From contig JBAROV010000247.1 in assembly GCA_049642465.1 (NCBI GenBank), positions 36,294 through 100,293 on the forward strand: a stretch of 64,000 bases of DNA, read 5' to 3'. The notes under the pieces are model-generated. The model was not told the DNA's origin. It made no database searches and saw only the letters and a program-made list of their open reading frames with translations. The position numbers and the translations under genes were made by a program. Positions 44,398-53,647 of the stretch are shown piece after piece. The stretch's first letter is position 1, and each line of letters starts with the position of its first letter. This stretch comes from CAWDPQ01 sp049642465 (GTDB lineage Bacteria; Acidobacteriota; Vicinamibacteria; Vicinamibacterales; 2-12-FULL-66-21).

Positions 44398-47300
44398 TTA
44401 CTCGGCCCGGAGGGCCGGCAACACGTCTCCGCGCAGAGCCGCCCGCGTCGCGGCAAGGGCAGAGGCGAGTCCGACCAGCAAAATGGCGAGGAGGAGTGCG
44501 AGAAGACCGGGGCCCGGCATAGAGCCACCTCGTCCGAACCACGCCGGGGCAATGGCTATCAACGCGGATACCACGCCCGTGCCGAGCCCTGCCAGGAGAA
44601 GCATGGCCGTCTCCCCGGCCATCATCGTCGAGACATGCCGTCGATTGAAGCCGACGGCCCGCAGCAACGCCAACTCTCGCCGCCGCTCGAGCACGTTGCG
44701 AAACATGACCGTCGCAAGGCCGATCGTGCCGAGCAGCAGCCCGAGTCCTCCGAGGGCCTGAAACGTCGAGAGATACGTGTTCTCGACCCGATGAAATGCG
44801 TCCAGCCGTTCGGTCGTGCTCACCGCGTCGAACCCGAACGGCGCCAGTTGCCGCTCGGCAGCTTCCGCCAGCGCATTGGCCTGCTGAACCGTCCTGACGG
44901 ACGGGGCATCGATCAGGAAATACCGAAACCCCTGCTGAGAGGGGAAGAGTCGTTGGAATGCGTCCGCGCCGATGACGATCTCGGACTGCAGCACGCTGTC
45001 CTTCAGGGCGGCGACGAATCGAAGCACGAGCGGCGCGCGGCCACCGATGTCGATGGTCATGTCTTTACCGACCGACGCGTGCAGCACGTATTGAAGCGAT
45101 GTGGCATCGGCTATGGCCGGCACGGCGCCATCGTCGAATCTCTTGCTCAGCAGCAACCATGGATTCCGATGTTCCTCTTCTGTGGTCGCCAGCGCCGCGC
45201 TGAACGAAAAGCGGTTCGCCTCAATGAACTCCCGCTCGGGCGCGATCAGCGTTGGCGTGGACGGCCGATACAAGTTGAGGCAACTCGCATCGTCTCCAGG
45301 CCTCAGTCGAAAACGCATGAACCGGGCATCGTGCAGCGCCGGCACGTCTACGAGCTGGAGCGCGTCTCGGCCAACGGGGTCGTTCGGGTTGTGGACCACC
45401 GGAACCTCAGTTCGTGCAATGAGCGCGAATCCGCCAGTACCCGATCGGGGATCGGTCGTGAGCTCACCGCCGCCGCGCCTGAATGCGTCAACGGCAACGA
45501 TGATGAACGCTGCCGATGCAATCAGGGCCGCTGACATGACGCTTCGTACGGGCCGGAACGATGCCCCCCGAAATCCGAGCCGAAGGACGCCTGCTCTGCC
45601 GCGACCCAGGACCAATTGGCGATCGCGCGTTCGAAGCCACGAGGCGAAAAAAAACAGGCTGCCGATCAACAGCAACGCCCCGGCGCCGAAGAACGTGCCG
45701 GCTTGCATCGAGGGCCGCGCAAATCCGATACCCAGAAAGATCGCCGCGACCGCCACGCACACGACGGCATTTCGACGTCCTCGAAAGGCTCGACGCGAAT
45801 CGGCCGCGACTGGCGCGTCAAGTGAGTGCGCCGAGAGAAGAGCGCGCGGCGACCGCCGGCCGACGGTGCGGAGCGCGACGCCAATACAGATCGCGGCCGT
45901 CAGCATGCCACCGAGTGCGCCAAAGACGAGTGAGAGCGGCTGCACATGTACATCCAATAGCGTTGTACCGACTGCTCCAACCCACCATGTGCGCAAGCCG
46001 TACACGATCGCGTGCGCGTAACCGACCGCCCCAAGCGTCCCGACCACTGTTCCTAGAATGACGAGCGCCGCGGTCTCGAGGAGCAACAAACGGCGGACGT
46101 GCGCGATCGTGAAACCGGAGGCGCGCAGAATGCCAATCTGCCTCAAGCGCTGTTCGACGCCAAGGCGAAAGAACATCACCGCGAGCAGCAGCGCGGAGAT
46201 CACCAAAAAGAAACTGAAATACGTGAAGTACTCGCCAAAATCGGTGGCCCCACCCGAAGCCTGCAGCGCAAGCTGCCGGATCGGCATGAGGGAAACGCCC
46301 ATAGTTGCCGGGTCGAGGGATTTCTGGAGTTCATTCTGAATCGAGGAGATGGCTCCATCGATCGGCGTCCCCTCGGGCACGGCCAGCCGGATTGATGTCG
46401 CGCGCCCATACTGCGTGCTCCAGAGATCGCGTCCGCGTTCATACGGAATGAACGCCTTCGGCGTTGTCCTCCACTCCTTCCAATATTGCTCATCCTGACG
46501 GCGCACGCGCGACAGATCGATTGGGAATGGAGGATCCCAGTCTGCGAAACTCTCCGCGGCGGTGATGCCTGGATACTCCGGTGCGAGGCGCCGATCCGCA
46601 GCAGTTCCCTCCATGGGAACGATACGATCGACGATGAACTGGGCGGTGCGGGTCTGCAGACCTGAGGTTGGATCCCAGAGGTAGTACTCGAGCTCGGCCC
46701 GGTCGCCAGGCTTGGCAGTCAACTCTCGGGCCGCCCAGGTGTTCAGGACAATTGGCATCGAGGAGGCGGGCTCGGGAGGCGGCGACGGGCCTTTGGGAAG
46801 CCTGGCCAGATCGAGTGCGGTCACGAGCGAATACGGGATCCGTCGATCTCCGACCCTTATCGTGTTCGCGAGATACGTGAACACTCGTGAAGGGACGAGC
46901 CCGATCCGCGTGGCTGCCTGAACCGTCGCGGTTTCCAGCGGTTCGCCGACGATCCCACTCGCGCTTCCCACGGCGATGGTCCGGTGGTCGGCAGTCTCCG
47001 CAATGACGAGGCCGAGATCCTCGAGACGAAGGGCCTGACGAATCGATTCTGTGCGTAACGGCTGACCGTCACCCGCAACCAAAATGGTGTTGGCTCGCCC
47101 TACGACATCGAGGTCTCGCTGAACACGTCGGATTGGGGCAAACACGGCGCGCACTTCACCCTGTTGCGGACGCAACGAAAACTCCCCCAGCTCCTCGCGC
47201 GAGAGTGCCGCGTCCAGCGTGAGCCGAATGGTTCTGGCGACATCCTCCTTCTGCGAAAACAGTGACTCGAGAGGTATGGCCGAGGGCTTCTGCAGGCGCG

Positions 47301-47736
47301 TCAGCAAGACGTCGCCAGCGCGGGCATTCAACTCCGCCGCCAGCGCCGGTGACACAAACACTCCAGTCCGCGGGTTTCTCCCGTGAAAGCGCCAGAACCG
47401 TTCGTCAACGCCGTACACGAGGACGGAAGAGGCGCGTCGGCCAGACCTCTCGTGGGTCACGATCGCGGTAGAGGCAATGAGCGGTGTGGTGTCCCTCCCG
47501 GCTTGCTTCGAGATCGCCGCCGCGAGATCGTCACCAAAGAAACCGGCCGACGTCACCACGCTATCGGTGCGGCCCAGGCGTCCCATTGCGAGATCGCGCA
47601 AGCTGCCGCGGACGGAGTCCCCCACAATCAACGCACCACTCAGGACCGACACGGCGGCCGCGATGCCGAGGCACACCGCCAGATTCGTGCGCCAGTGGAA
47701 CATGGCGCTCCGGCGGGCGAGTTCCACGAACGTCAC
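44398..47736 (-). CDS. FtsX-type ABC transporter permease
   Basis: 1112 residues. An N-terminal transmembrane helix (about 20-40), a large periplasmic domain (40-520), an FtsX core of three helices (about 525-660), then two more helices, a second periplasmic domain (about 735-960) and a final three-helix FtsX core (965-1112). This two-core layout is like LolC/LolE or MacB-like mechanotransmission permeases that move lipoproteins or export lipids without a channel. The start is GTG with GGAG seven bases upstream. It partners with the ATPase that ends 19 bases before. Confidence 0.88.
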   Translation of the reverse strand: MTFVELARRSAMFHWRTNLAVCLGIAAAVSVLSGALIVGDSVRGSLRDLAMGRLGRTDSVVTSAGFFGDDLAAAISKQAGRDTTPLIASTAIVTHERSGRRASSVLVYGVDERFWRFHGRNPRTGVFVSPALAAELNARAGDVLLTRLQKPSAIPLESLFSQKEDVARTIRLTLDAALSREELGEFSLRPQQGEVRAVFAPIRRVQRDLDVVGRANTILVAGDGQPLRTESIRQALRLEDLGLVIAETADHRTIAVGSASGIVGEPLETATVQAATRIGLVPSRVFTYLANTIRVGDRRIPYSLVTALDLARLPKGPSPPPEPASSMPIVLNTWAARELTAKPGDRAELEYYLWDPTSGLQTRTAQFIVDRIVPMEGTAADRRLAPEYPGITAAESFADWDPPFPIDLSRVRRQDEQYWKEWRTTPKAFIPYERGRDLWSTQYGRATSIRLAVPEGTPIDGAISSIQNELQKSLDPATMGVSLMPIRQLALQASGGATDFGEYFTYFSFFLVISALLLAVMFFRLGVEQRLRQIGILRASGFTIAHVRRLLLLETAALVILGTVVGTLGAVGYAHAIVYGLRTWWVGAVGTTLLDVHVQPLSLVFGALGGMLTAAICIGVALRTVGRRSPRALLSAHSLDAPVAADSRRAFRGRRNAVVCVAVAAIFLGIGFARPSMQAGTFFGAGALLLIGSLFFFASWLRTRDRQLVLGRGRAGVLRLGFRGASFRPVRSVMSAALIASAAFIIVAVDAFRRGGGELTTDPRSGTGGFALIARTEVPVVHNPNDPVGRDALQLVDVPALHDARFMRFRLRPGDDASCLNLYRPSTPTLIAPEREFIEANRFSFSAALATTEEEHRNPWLLLSKRFDDGAVPAIADATSLQYVLHASVGKDMTIDIGGRAPLVLRFVAALKDSVLQSEIVIGADAFQRLFPSQQGFRYFLIDAPSVRTVQQANALAEAAERQLAPFGFDAVSTTERLDAFHRVENTYLSTFQALGGLGLLLGTIGLATVMFRNVLERRRELALLRAVGFNRRHVSTMMAGETAMLLLAGLGTGVVSALIAIAPAWFGRGGSMPGPGLLALLLAILLVGLASALAATRAALRGDVLPALRAE

Positions 47737-47755
47737 CGCTGCGCTCCTGCGGTCA

Positions 47756-48454
47756 TCACTCGCGTTTCGCCGCGACGCTGCCGCGGCGAAGCCTGCCGCC
47801 ATCCATCTCATACTGCACGGGAAAACGCTGGGCGAGCTGCTGGTTGTGAGTTACCACGATGAGGATCGTCTGCGCCGCGGAATGGAGTTCGAGGAGAAGC
47901 GTTGCGACAGCGTCGGCCGAACTGCGATCGAGGTTCCCGGTCGGTTCGTCGCAGAGCAGGAGGGCTGGTTTCCTGATCAAGGCGCGAGCCACGGCCGCCC
48001 GCTGCTGCTCACCGCCTGACAGCTCGCCAGGCCGATGATCCAGGCGATCGCCGAGCCCGACGCGCGTCAGAAGTTCGCGCGCGTGCGCGAGGTCCGATTG
48101 TGGCTGGTTGCTGCCCGGAGGAGCCACGAGGGTCGGCGCAAGCACGTTCTCCAGTACGGAGCATTGCGGCAGGAGCGAGTGATCCTGAAACACGAACCCG
48201 ATGCGATTGTTGCGGAAAGCAGCCTGGGCGGATTCGTTCAACGCGTAAGGATCAACGCCGTCCAAACTCAGGCGTCCAGACGAGGGGGGTTCGAGCGCAC
48301 CCAGGATGTAAAGCAGCGTGCTCTTGCCGCTACCGGAAGGCCCCATGATTGCGACGGCGTCGCCACGATTGAGCGTGAGAGAAATGCCGGCCAGGATGCG
48401 GAGGTCGCCCCGAGGCGTTGGATAGGACTTGGTGATCTCCGAAACAGTCAGCAC
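47756..48454 (-). CDS. ABC transporter ATP-binding protein (LolD/MacB type)
   Basis: 232 residues from GTG. Walker A MGPSGSGKST, Q-loop FVFQDHSLLPQ, signature LSGGEQQR, Walker B LLLCDEPTGNLD, and the switch His in THNQQL. The length and the SLLPQ / TGNLD words place it with the MacB/LolD group that powers FtsX-type permeases, here the next gene. ATP hydrolysis would drive extraction or export of an envelope substrate. Overlaps and short gaps tie it to the upstream glycosyltransferase. Confidence 0.95.
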   Translation of the reverse strand: MLTVSEITKSYPTPRGDLRILAGISLTLNRGDAVAIMGPSGSGKSTLLYILGALEPPSSGRLSLDGVDPYALNESAQAAFRNNRIGFVFQDHSLLPQCSVLENVLAPTLVAPPGSNQPQSDLAHARELLTRVGLGDRLDHRPGELSGGEQQRAAVARALIRKPALLLCDEPTGNLDRSSADAVATLLLELHSAAQTILIVVTHNQQLAQRFPVQYEMDGGRLRRGSVAAKRE

Positions 48455-48463
48455 GAATGGAAC

Positions 48464-49777
48464 CTACGAGACCTGGCGGCTCGCGTTGCCGGCTCTCCCG
48501 GCAACCGAGGCATAAACTTCCTCGGCCATCTCTGCGACGCGTTCGACGCTGTAGTGCTGCCGCACACCCGCAGCGCCTGCCCTGCCCAGATCGGCCGCCT
48601 TCGACGGATCGCGCCACAACCCCAGGATGCCGTGTGCCAACGCCTGCGGATCGTCCGGGTTCACAATCACGCCGCCGTTGGTTTTGGCCACGATTTCCGG
48701 GAACGCACCTCGTCTGGGCTGCACAACCGGGACCCCGCAGGCCATGGCTTCGAGCAGGAACATCCCCTTCGGTTCTTCGTACACCGTCGGAACCGACAAC
48801 ACGTGCACGCTCTGGAGAAACCGGATCTTCTCACCGCGATCGACTTCGCCGCGATACTCGAATTCATGTTCGAGTCCCGCCTTGCGCAGTATCGATCGTG
48901 CTTCATCCAGGTAACCGTGATGTTCGGGGGGCAGATAGCCAGCGGCAGCGAGCCGGGCTTTCTGTGCGGTGGATTGCGAACGAAGTTGCGCGTAGGCCTC
49001 GCAGAGCATGTGCAGGCCCTTCTCTGGCGCAATGCGGGCCAGGTATCCGACCGTGAAAACACCTGCAGTCTGCTCGCGAAGCCTGTAGCCGTCCAGATTG
49101 ATGGCTATTGGAATCACGAACATGCGGTCTCGCGGAATGCCCAGGTATCGCGGCATGTAATCGCGGTAATACTCGCTCACGGGGAAGAACGCATCCACGT
49201 GCCGGCTTGCCTGACGGATGAGATCGAGTGACTGCGCCTTGTACGATGAGCCCAGGCCGTCCAGAAAGAGATCGTCTCCCTGCAACGTGCAGCCGACTGG
49301 CACCTTCAGTTCGCGTTTGAGCGGCTCGGCCAGCCCGAGCAGAAGTGAATACGGAATGATGATGAGGTCGAACCGAGGCTCGCGGCGCAGCCAGTCGAGC
49401 AGTTTTTCGATCTCCTTCGCCTGGAACCCTCCCTCCCCTTTGAGCATCGACACCGTCATCTCGCCGAGACTCTTCGGATCGACTTTGATCTGTCGTTTCG
49501 ATGCGAGCCGCAACGCCCACGAGGAATCCCACAAACGATCGAGCGACCGAGGCGAGTGGCGGAACACCGGGACGTACTGTTCGAGAAACACGCTAATGCC
49601 GCCAAAGAAGACGTGCTCGGCGCTGACATTGCGTTCGTCCGTGCGCGTCGGCGTGTAAACGGGGGTCAAGACGACATCGTGGCCGCGGGCGAGCAGGGCG
49701 GCCGCGAGCGCGTTGTCGCGCAGGCAGCTGCCGCAGTACATGTTGCCCGCGCCTCCCGTAAACGACAGAATCCTCAA
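48464..49777 (-). CDS. GT4-family glycosyltransferase
   Basis: 437 residues, a GT-B fold. The N-terminal half has GNMYCGSCLRDNALA and the acceptor region; the C-terminal half binds a nucleotide-sugar with PEKG, TVYEEPKGMFLLEAMACG (the E-x7-E motif) and GVIVNPDD. The protein is cytoplasmic and probably modifies a lipid or envelope glycan. The start is TTG, whose TTGA overlaps the TGA of the upstream propeller gene, so they are translated together. Next to an FtsX/ABC export pair, a glycolipid or glycoprotein pathway is a reasonable guess. Confidence 0.9.
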   Translation of the reverse strand: MRILSFTGGAGNMYCGSCLRDNALAAALLARGHDVVLTPVYTPTRTDERNVSAEHVFFGGISVFLEQYVPVFRHSPRSLDRLWDSSWALRLASKRQIKVDPKSLGEMTVSMLKGEGGFQAKEIEKLLDWLRREPRFDLIIIPYSLLLGLAEPLKRELKVPVGCTLQGDDLFLDGLGSSYKAQSLDLIRQASRHVDAFFPVSEYYRDYMPRYLGIPRDRMFVIPIAINLDGYRLREQTAGVFTVGYLARIAPEKGLHMLCEAYAQLRSQSTAQKARLAAAGYLPPEHHGYLDEARSILRKAGLEHEFEYRGEVDRGEKIRFLQSVHVLSVPTVYEEPKGMFLLEAMACGVPVVQPRRGAFPEIVAKTNGGVIVNPDDPQALAHGILGLWRDPSKAADLGRAGAAGVRQHYSVERVAEMAEEVYASVAGRAGNASRQVS

Positions 49778-51000
49778 CGCGCGCTCAAGCCCCAGACGGC
49801 GATGGACTCGGCATCGCGCACGACGATGGCGTCGCGAAGGAGAACAGGGTGCGCCCAGATTGGAGAAGACGAGAGCTGATAGCGTCGCAATTCTTCGTAC
49901 TTGGCCGTGCTGCGCCGCACCACGATCAGCTCGCCGTCAGTCGTCAGCACGACGAGGTTGGGTCCGGCGCTCAGCAAAGATGCGTTTGTCGCCACCCGAC
50001 CTTCGCTCGTCCACGCCGCCCTGCCGGTTTTAGCATCGAGGCAGAAGAGTTGGCCTTTGCGCTTGTTGGAGAAACCAAAGAGCATCGAACCATCTGCCAC
50101 GGGCGTGCTGAGGTACATCGGGAGCTCGGCGTTGTGCCACACCTGTACCGGCGTCCACTTACCGGCCGCGTGCTCGAGTCGATACCCAAACGTGCCCTTC
50201 CGTGTGCCTGAAATCACGAGCACGTTCCCAGCCATCACCGGAGTGACGACGTTCTCATGCCATTCGTCGGGAAACGGCAGGGACCACAGAAGCTTTCCCG
50301 TTTTGATGTCCACGCCGACGACGGCGCTGTCGGTGAGCGTGGCGAACTGTGACGCCGCCGAGCCTATCAGGACAGGCGATGAGTAGCCGGGACCATGCCC
50401 CGGAAGCGACCACTTCTCGACACCAGTCTCGAGATCGAAGGCGCGAAACGCACCGGCGCGGTCATCGCCCAGGTGAACCACTAGCAGACCACTGGCGATG
50501 ATCGGCGACATCGCGGTGCCGGTAAAGAGTTTTGCGGTATCAACGGACTTGGAGAAATCCTTCCGCCACTTGAGTGCACCGGTTGCGGCATCAAAGGATG
50601 ACACCACAGCGGTGACGCCCAGGGTGAACAGCCGTCCGTTCGCCACAATCGGCGTCGAAAACGGGCCCTTGGACATCTGCGAGGCGTAGGGGTTTTTCGC
50701 GAACGGCGCCGGATACGTCGCGCTCCACACGGTCTTCCCCGAACCAAGATCGAACGCGGTCACGATCTCCTGGGGGTCCTGACGGCTGTGCACGAACACG
50801 AGCCCGTTTTCCACGACAGGCGACGAATACCCTTCGCCGATCGGCTGCTTCCACTTGAGGGTCGGCTCTTTTGGCCAGACCGCCGGGACGTTGACCGCGG
50901 GAACGATGCCGTCGCGGTTGGGCCCGCGCCACTGGGCCCACTGCGCGCTGGCCGCATGCGATGTGCAGACGAACGCGAGGCAGACGAGTGCTCGGCGCAT
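49774..51000 (-). CDS. Secreted PQQ-like beta-propeller protein (F)
   Basis: 408 residues. Signal peptide (about 1-19, ending ASAQ), WAQWRGPNRDGIV, then propeller blades (YSSPVVENGLVFVHS, TAFDLGSGKTVWSA, SPIIASGLLVVHL, CLDAKTGRAAWTSE). Its stop overlaps the glycosyltransferase start by four bases (TTGA). The ATG has a TAAAAT hexamer six bases upstream and no Shine-Dalgarno, suggesting a leaderless transcript that begins this operon. It is the only propeller here that heads a glycosyltransferase/ABC operon, so a periplasmic partner of that exporter is plausible. Confidence 0.86.
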   Translation of the reverse strand: MRRALVCLAFVCTSHAASAQWAQWRGPNRDGIVPAVNVPAVWPKEPTLKWKQPIGEGYSSPVVENGLVFVHSRQDPQEIVTAFDLGSGKTVWSATYPAPFAKNPYASQMSKGPFSTPIVANGRLFTLGVTAVVSSFDAATGALKWRKDFSKSVDTAKLFTGTAMSPIIASGLLVVHLGDDRAGAFRAFDLETGVEKWSLPGHGPGYSSPVLIGSAASQFATLTDSAVVGVDIKTGKLLWSLPFPDEWHENVVTPVMAGNVLVISGTRKGTFGYRLEHAAGKWTPVQVWHNAELPMYLSTPVADGSMLFGFSNKRKGQLFCLDAKTGRAAWTSEGRVATNASLLSAGPNLVVLTTDGELIVVRRSTAKYEELRRYQLSSSPIWAHPVLLRDAIVVRDAESIAVWGLSAR

Positions 51001-51006
51001 TGGTCT

Positions 51007-51012
51007 ATTTTA
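51007..51012 (-). promoter_or_regulatory. Putative -10 element of propeller F (leaderless)
   Basis: TAAAAT on the minus strand is exactly six bases before the ATG. Directly upstream is a G/C-rich repeat segment and no -35 hexamer. Confidence 0.4.
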
Positions 51013-51013
51013 T

Positions 51014-51050
51014 GCTCCGGGGCCCCGCCCCCGGCTCGCTCGCCGCAGGC
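51014..51050. repeat. GC-rich repeat segment
   Basis: CCGGGGCCCCGCCCCCGG plus GCTCGCTCGCCGCAGGCGC. Read on the minus strand it resembles words at 29285-29370 (GCGCCTGCGGC, GAGCGAACGGGGG). Confidence 0.45.
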
Positions 51051-51053
51051 GCT

Positions 51054-52475
51054 TTACGCAGCCTGAAAGGCACGCGCGCGAAACAGGAAATCGACGATGT
51101 TGCCCTCGTGGGGCTGCAGCCAGTTGAGTTGAATCGTCGGCACTGCGCCGAAATTCAGACGATCGATGTGGACCGCGTCCAGCAGACTGCGCCGGAACTC
51201 CGGTTTATTCGTGATAGCGGTGCACACGAGCGTGGGACCGATCGCCTCCAGCATTTTTGCTTCCGGGCATTCGACGACCGTCACGAACGGAAACATGTAT
51301 TCCTTCTTCACCGCCGGCGCGTCCGGAGATGACGCGTGCACCACGGTTGGTAGCAGATAGTCCGCCTTGCCTTGTTTGACGACTCGCGGTCCGGGCCGGT
51401 ATTTCGCCGTGACGTCGGTCACACCGGGCGTCTGGAGATCGGCGTCAATGGCGTGCGAGATGGCATCGGCGACACCAGGAACGGTGAAGGCCGCAAGCGT
51501 CGCGTCGGGGTGTTCAGGCGGCAGCGCCTCCACTTCCGCCAGACGCTTCGCCATCGCATCCGCAATCTCGCGCGTGTGGCGGCTCGCCCAGATGCCTGAG
51601 CAGTTGATGCAGCCGCGGCCGCTGTTGGCAAACACGCTCTCGACCATGAGATCGAGATAGTGTTCCCACTGATCGACCTGGTCGTCTCCGAAAATGATTT
51701 TCGAAAAGCCCGGGCCGTGCGCCTGCACCCGCGGATTGCCGCGATACCGATCGACCGTGGCGGTGCCGCCGAAGATCAAACTGCGACCGCAGCTCTCGAG
51801 CACCGCAGCGCCAACGTCCCCTTCTCCCGGATAGATCGAAATGGCCTCGCGCGGGATACCGGCCTCGAAGAACGCCGCGGCCATCCGATATGGCGTCCAC
51901 GGCTCTTGCGGCCCGGGCTTCAGCACCAGGCCGATCTGCATCGGGATGATTGGCAGCCAGAGAGTATGGACGCCCGGGGAATTCGATGGCAGGACCAGAC
52001 CCAACACGGGGCTCTGGGCCTGATAACTGATCGCGACCCCTCGTTCTTCGCCGTAGCCCTTCGACAGCACGTTGAGATCCAGGCCGCGTGTGAGCGACGT
52101 CAGGATCTGGCGCATTTCGCCGAGCACGAACCTGTTCTTCTTCATGTTCGCGCGGCACAACCGTTCGGGCAGTCCCGTGCTGGCCGACTGGGCCCTCACG
52201 AACTGATCGGGCGTTTGCGTTCCGTCGCCCATCGGCAGGTCGGCGTCCATATAGAGTTCGCCGGCTTTCCCCACGCGCGCGATCAAATCGTCGATGGACA
52301 TCTCGCGCAGCACGTCGCGCGCGCGCTGGGCCTTGCGCATGTCACGCTGGATGAGCCCGCCGTTCGCGCGACTCACTTTGGCAATGGGTTCGCCGGTCGC
52401 AAAGTGCACGACCTCGTCCACGTCCATGCTGGTGTAGGGCTGGCCCCAACGGAGAACCGGAATCTGAAGCATCAT
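51054..52475 (-). CDS. Aldehyde dehydrogenase superfamily protein, acylating (acyl-CoA reductase) type
   Basis: 473 residues. The fold signatures are PSNSPG (Asn165), FGGTATV (235-241) and the nucleophile region GRGCINCSG (Cys289, with a second Cys292). The general-base ELGGK motif of hydrolytic enzymes is replaced by AHGPGF (252-257). Loss of that Glu is typical of CoA-acylating aldehyde dehydrogenases and LuxC-like reductases, which pass acyl groups to or from CoA. It therefore probably reduces an acyl-CoA to an aldehyde with NAD(P)H. The upstream gene is a PaaK/LuxE-like ligase. A 7-mer repeat directly precedes the ATG, and no Shine-Dalgarno is visible. Confidence 0.8.
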   Translation of the reverse strand: MMLQIPVLRWGQPYTSMDVDEVVHFATGEPIAKVSRANGGLIQRDMRKAQRARDVLREMSIDDLIARVGKAGELYMDADLPMGDGTQTPDQFVRAQSASTGLPERLCRANMKKNRFVLGEMRQILTSLTRGLDLNVLSKGYGEERGVAISYQAQSPVLGLVLPSNSPGVHTLWLPIIPMQIGLVLKPGPQEPWTPYRMAAAFFEAGIPREAISIYPGEGDVGAAVLESCGRSLIFGGTATVDRYRGNPRVQAHGPGFSKIIFGDDQVDQWEHYLDLMVESVFANSGRGCINCSGIWASRHTREIADAMAKRLAEVEALPPEHPDATLAAFTVPGVADAISHAIDADLQTPGVTDVTAKYRPGPRVVKQGKADYLLPTVVHASSPDAPAVKKEYMFPFVTVVECPEAKMLEAIGPTLVCTAITNKPEFRRSLLDAVHIDRLNFGAVPTIQLNWLQPHEGNIVDFLFRARAFQAA

Positions 52476-52476
52476 T

Positions 52477-52541
52477 GTCAGTCGCTGGTCGCTCGTCGCT
52501 AGTCCGTCTTACGCGTGTCAGTCGCTCGTCGCTGGTTGACT
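52477..52541. repeat. 7-bp repeat family, copy 3
   Basis: On the minus strand: CCAGCGA-CGAGCGA-CTGAC ... CTAGCGA-CGAGCGA-CCAGCGA-CTGAC. These are the same heptamers as 1201-1262. It fills almost the whole 67-base gap between the ligase stop and the aldehyde dehydrogenase ATG. Confidence 0.8.
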
Positions 52542-52542
52542 G

Positions 52543-53628
52543 TCAATAGACGCCGACGGTCGTGGTCGCGGCGAGCCCACGGAATGGTCGCACCCCACTT
52601 ACCCCGTCCCACGGGTATTGTTCGCACGGCTCCTCGCGCTCGCCTTCGTCGCGCTCCAAAAAGCCGGGCATGAAAAATTCTTTCGTCAACGTCGTCAGGC
52701 GCACGCGGCCGGTCTGACCGTACTCAACCAGGCTGGTCGGATCGTCGAGGTTCACGACTTCCAGCACCGCCCGCGGTTGTGGCGCATAGTACGTGATCTT
52801 GTAATTGTTGTGCGGCCCCGACGGGGCGCTCGCGGCAAGGCCCATGAGCGTATTGCCGTACGTGGGCGTCATGTACGCTTCGTCGAGCAGCTCCTCGTGA
52901 GCAAAGCGGTTCCACTGGGGAGTGAACTCCGTTCCCCCGGAAAAAATTCCCGTGATGCCCGCCTTGCGAATCGACGTCCCCATCGATTCGAGCCTCAGCG
53001 CCAGCGCTTCGAGCAGCTTCGGCGTGGTGAAGAGGCACTTGATGTTGTGACCGGCCTGCAGCAGCGTGACCGCCTGGTCAATCACGTGATCCTTGTACGC
53101 TTGCAGGTGTTCCGACCAGCCCTTCTTGATCAGCTTGATCACCCAGCGAGGATCGAGATCGACCATGAAACAGATCCCGCCGCGATACTGCGCGAGATGC
53201 TCGACGGCCAGGCGCAGTCGTCGAGGACCACTTGGTCCGACCATGAGCCAGTCCGAACCAGGCGGAAACTTGTCATCGGGCAGCGTCGCGCTGAAGTTCG
53301 AGTAGTCGATCCGGAAGTCCTCGTGGTTGATGCGGGACTTGGGGATGCCGGTGCTGCCGCCCGTTTCAAAGACGTAAATCGGCTTGTCGGCGATGGCTTT
53401 CGGGACCCAACGTCGCACCGGCCCGCCGCGCAGCCACTCGTCCTCGAACAGCCCGAACTTCTGCAGGTCGCCAAATCCCTGGACGTCTCTCCGTGGATCG
53501 AAATTCAGGTGCTTCGCGCGCTCCAGCCAGAACGGGCACCCGGTGTCGGGATCGAAGTGAAACCGAACGATGTCCCGGACGTGGGCATCCAGCTGTTCTC
53601 GAGCGGCGGCCGGAGTGATCTGAAGCAT
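52543..53628 (-). CDS. PaaK/LuxE-like acyl-activating (AMP-forming) ligase
   Basis: 361 residues. The adenylate-forming P-loop FETGGSTGIPK (88-97), TTPKLLEAL, SGGTEF and PTYGNTLMG (the YGxTE-like step) resemble phenylacetate-CoA ligase, but the protein lacks most of the C-terminal lid domain and its length is like LuxE acyl-protein synthetases. It would activate a carboxylate with ATP, as acyl-AMP, and load it on CoA, a cysteine or a carrier. Followed by the acylating aldehyde dehydrogenase. The aminotransferase ends 19 bases upstream, so the three form a likely operon. Substrate unknown. Confidence 0.75.
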   Translation of the reverse strand: MLQITPAAAREQLDAHVRDIVRFHFDPDTGCPFWLERAKHLNFDPRRDVQGFGDLQKFGLFEDEWLRGGPVRRWVPKAIADKPIYVFETGGSTGIPKSRINHEDFRIDYSNFSATLPDDKFPPGSDWLMVGPSGPRRLRLAVEHLAQYRGGICFMVDLDPRWVIKLIKKGWSEHLQAYKDHVIDQAVTLLQAGHNIKCLFTTPKLLEALALRLESMGTSIRKAGITGIFSGGTEFTPQWNRFAHEELLDEAYMTPTYGNTLMGLAASAPSGPHNNYKITYYAPQPRAVLEVVNLDDPTSLVEYGQTGRVRLTTLTKEFFMPGFLERDEGEREEPCEQYPWDGVSGVRPFRGLAATTTVGVY

Positions 53629-53647
53629 GGGATTCCGATCTTACCGA

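Noticed and set aside
48035..49231. 398-residue plus-strand frame over the ATPase and glycosyltransferase
   Set aside because: Antisense to two well-identified proteins.
27846..51000. The six propellers as PQQ-dependent alcohol dehydrogenases
   Set aside because: None shows the vicinal Cys pair or the conserved catalytic Asp/calcium site, and no PQQ biosynthesis genes or cytochrome c partners are nearby.
51054..53628. A bacterial luciferase (lux) operon
   Set aside because: There is no luciferase, LuxD-like thioesterase or flavin reductase nearby; only the activation and reduction steps resemble LuxE and LuxC.
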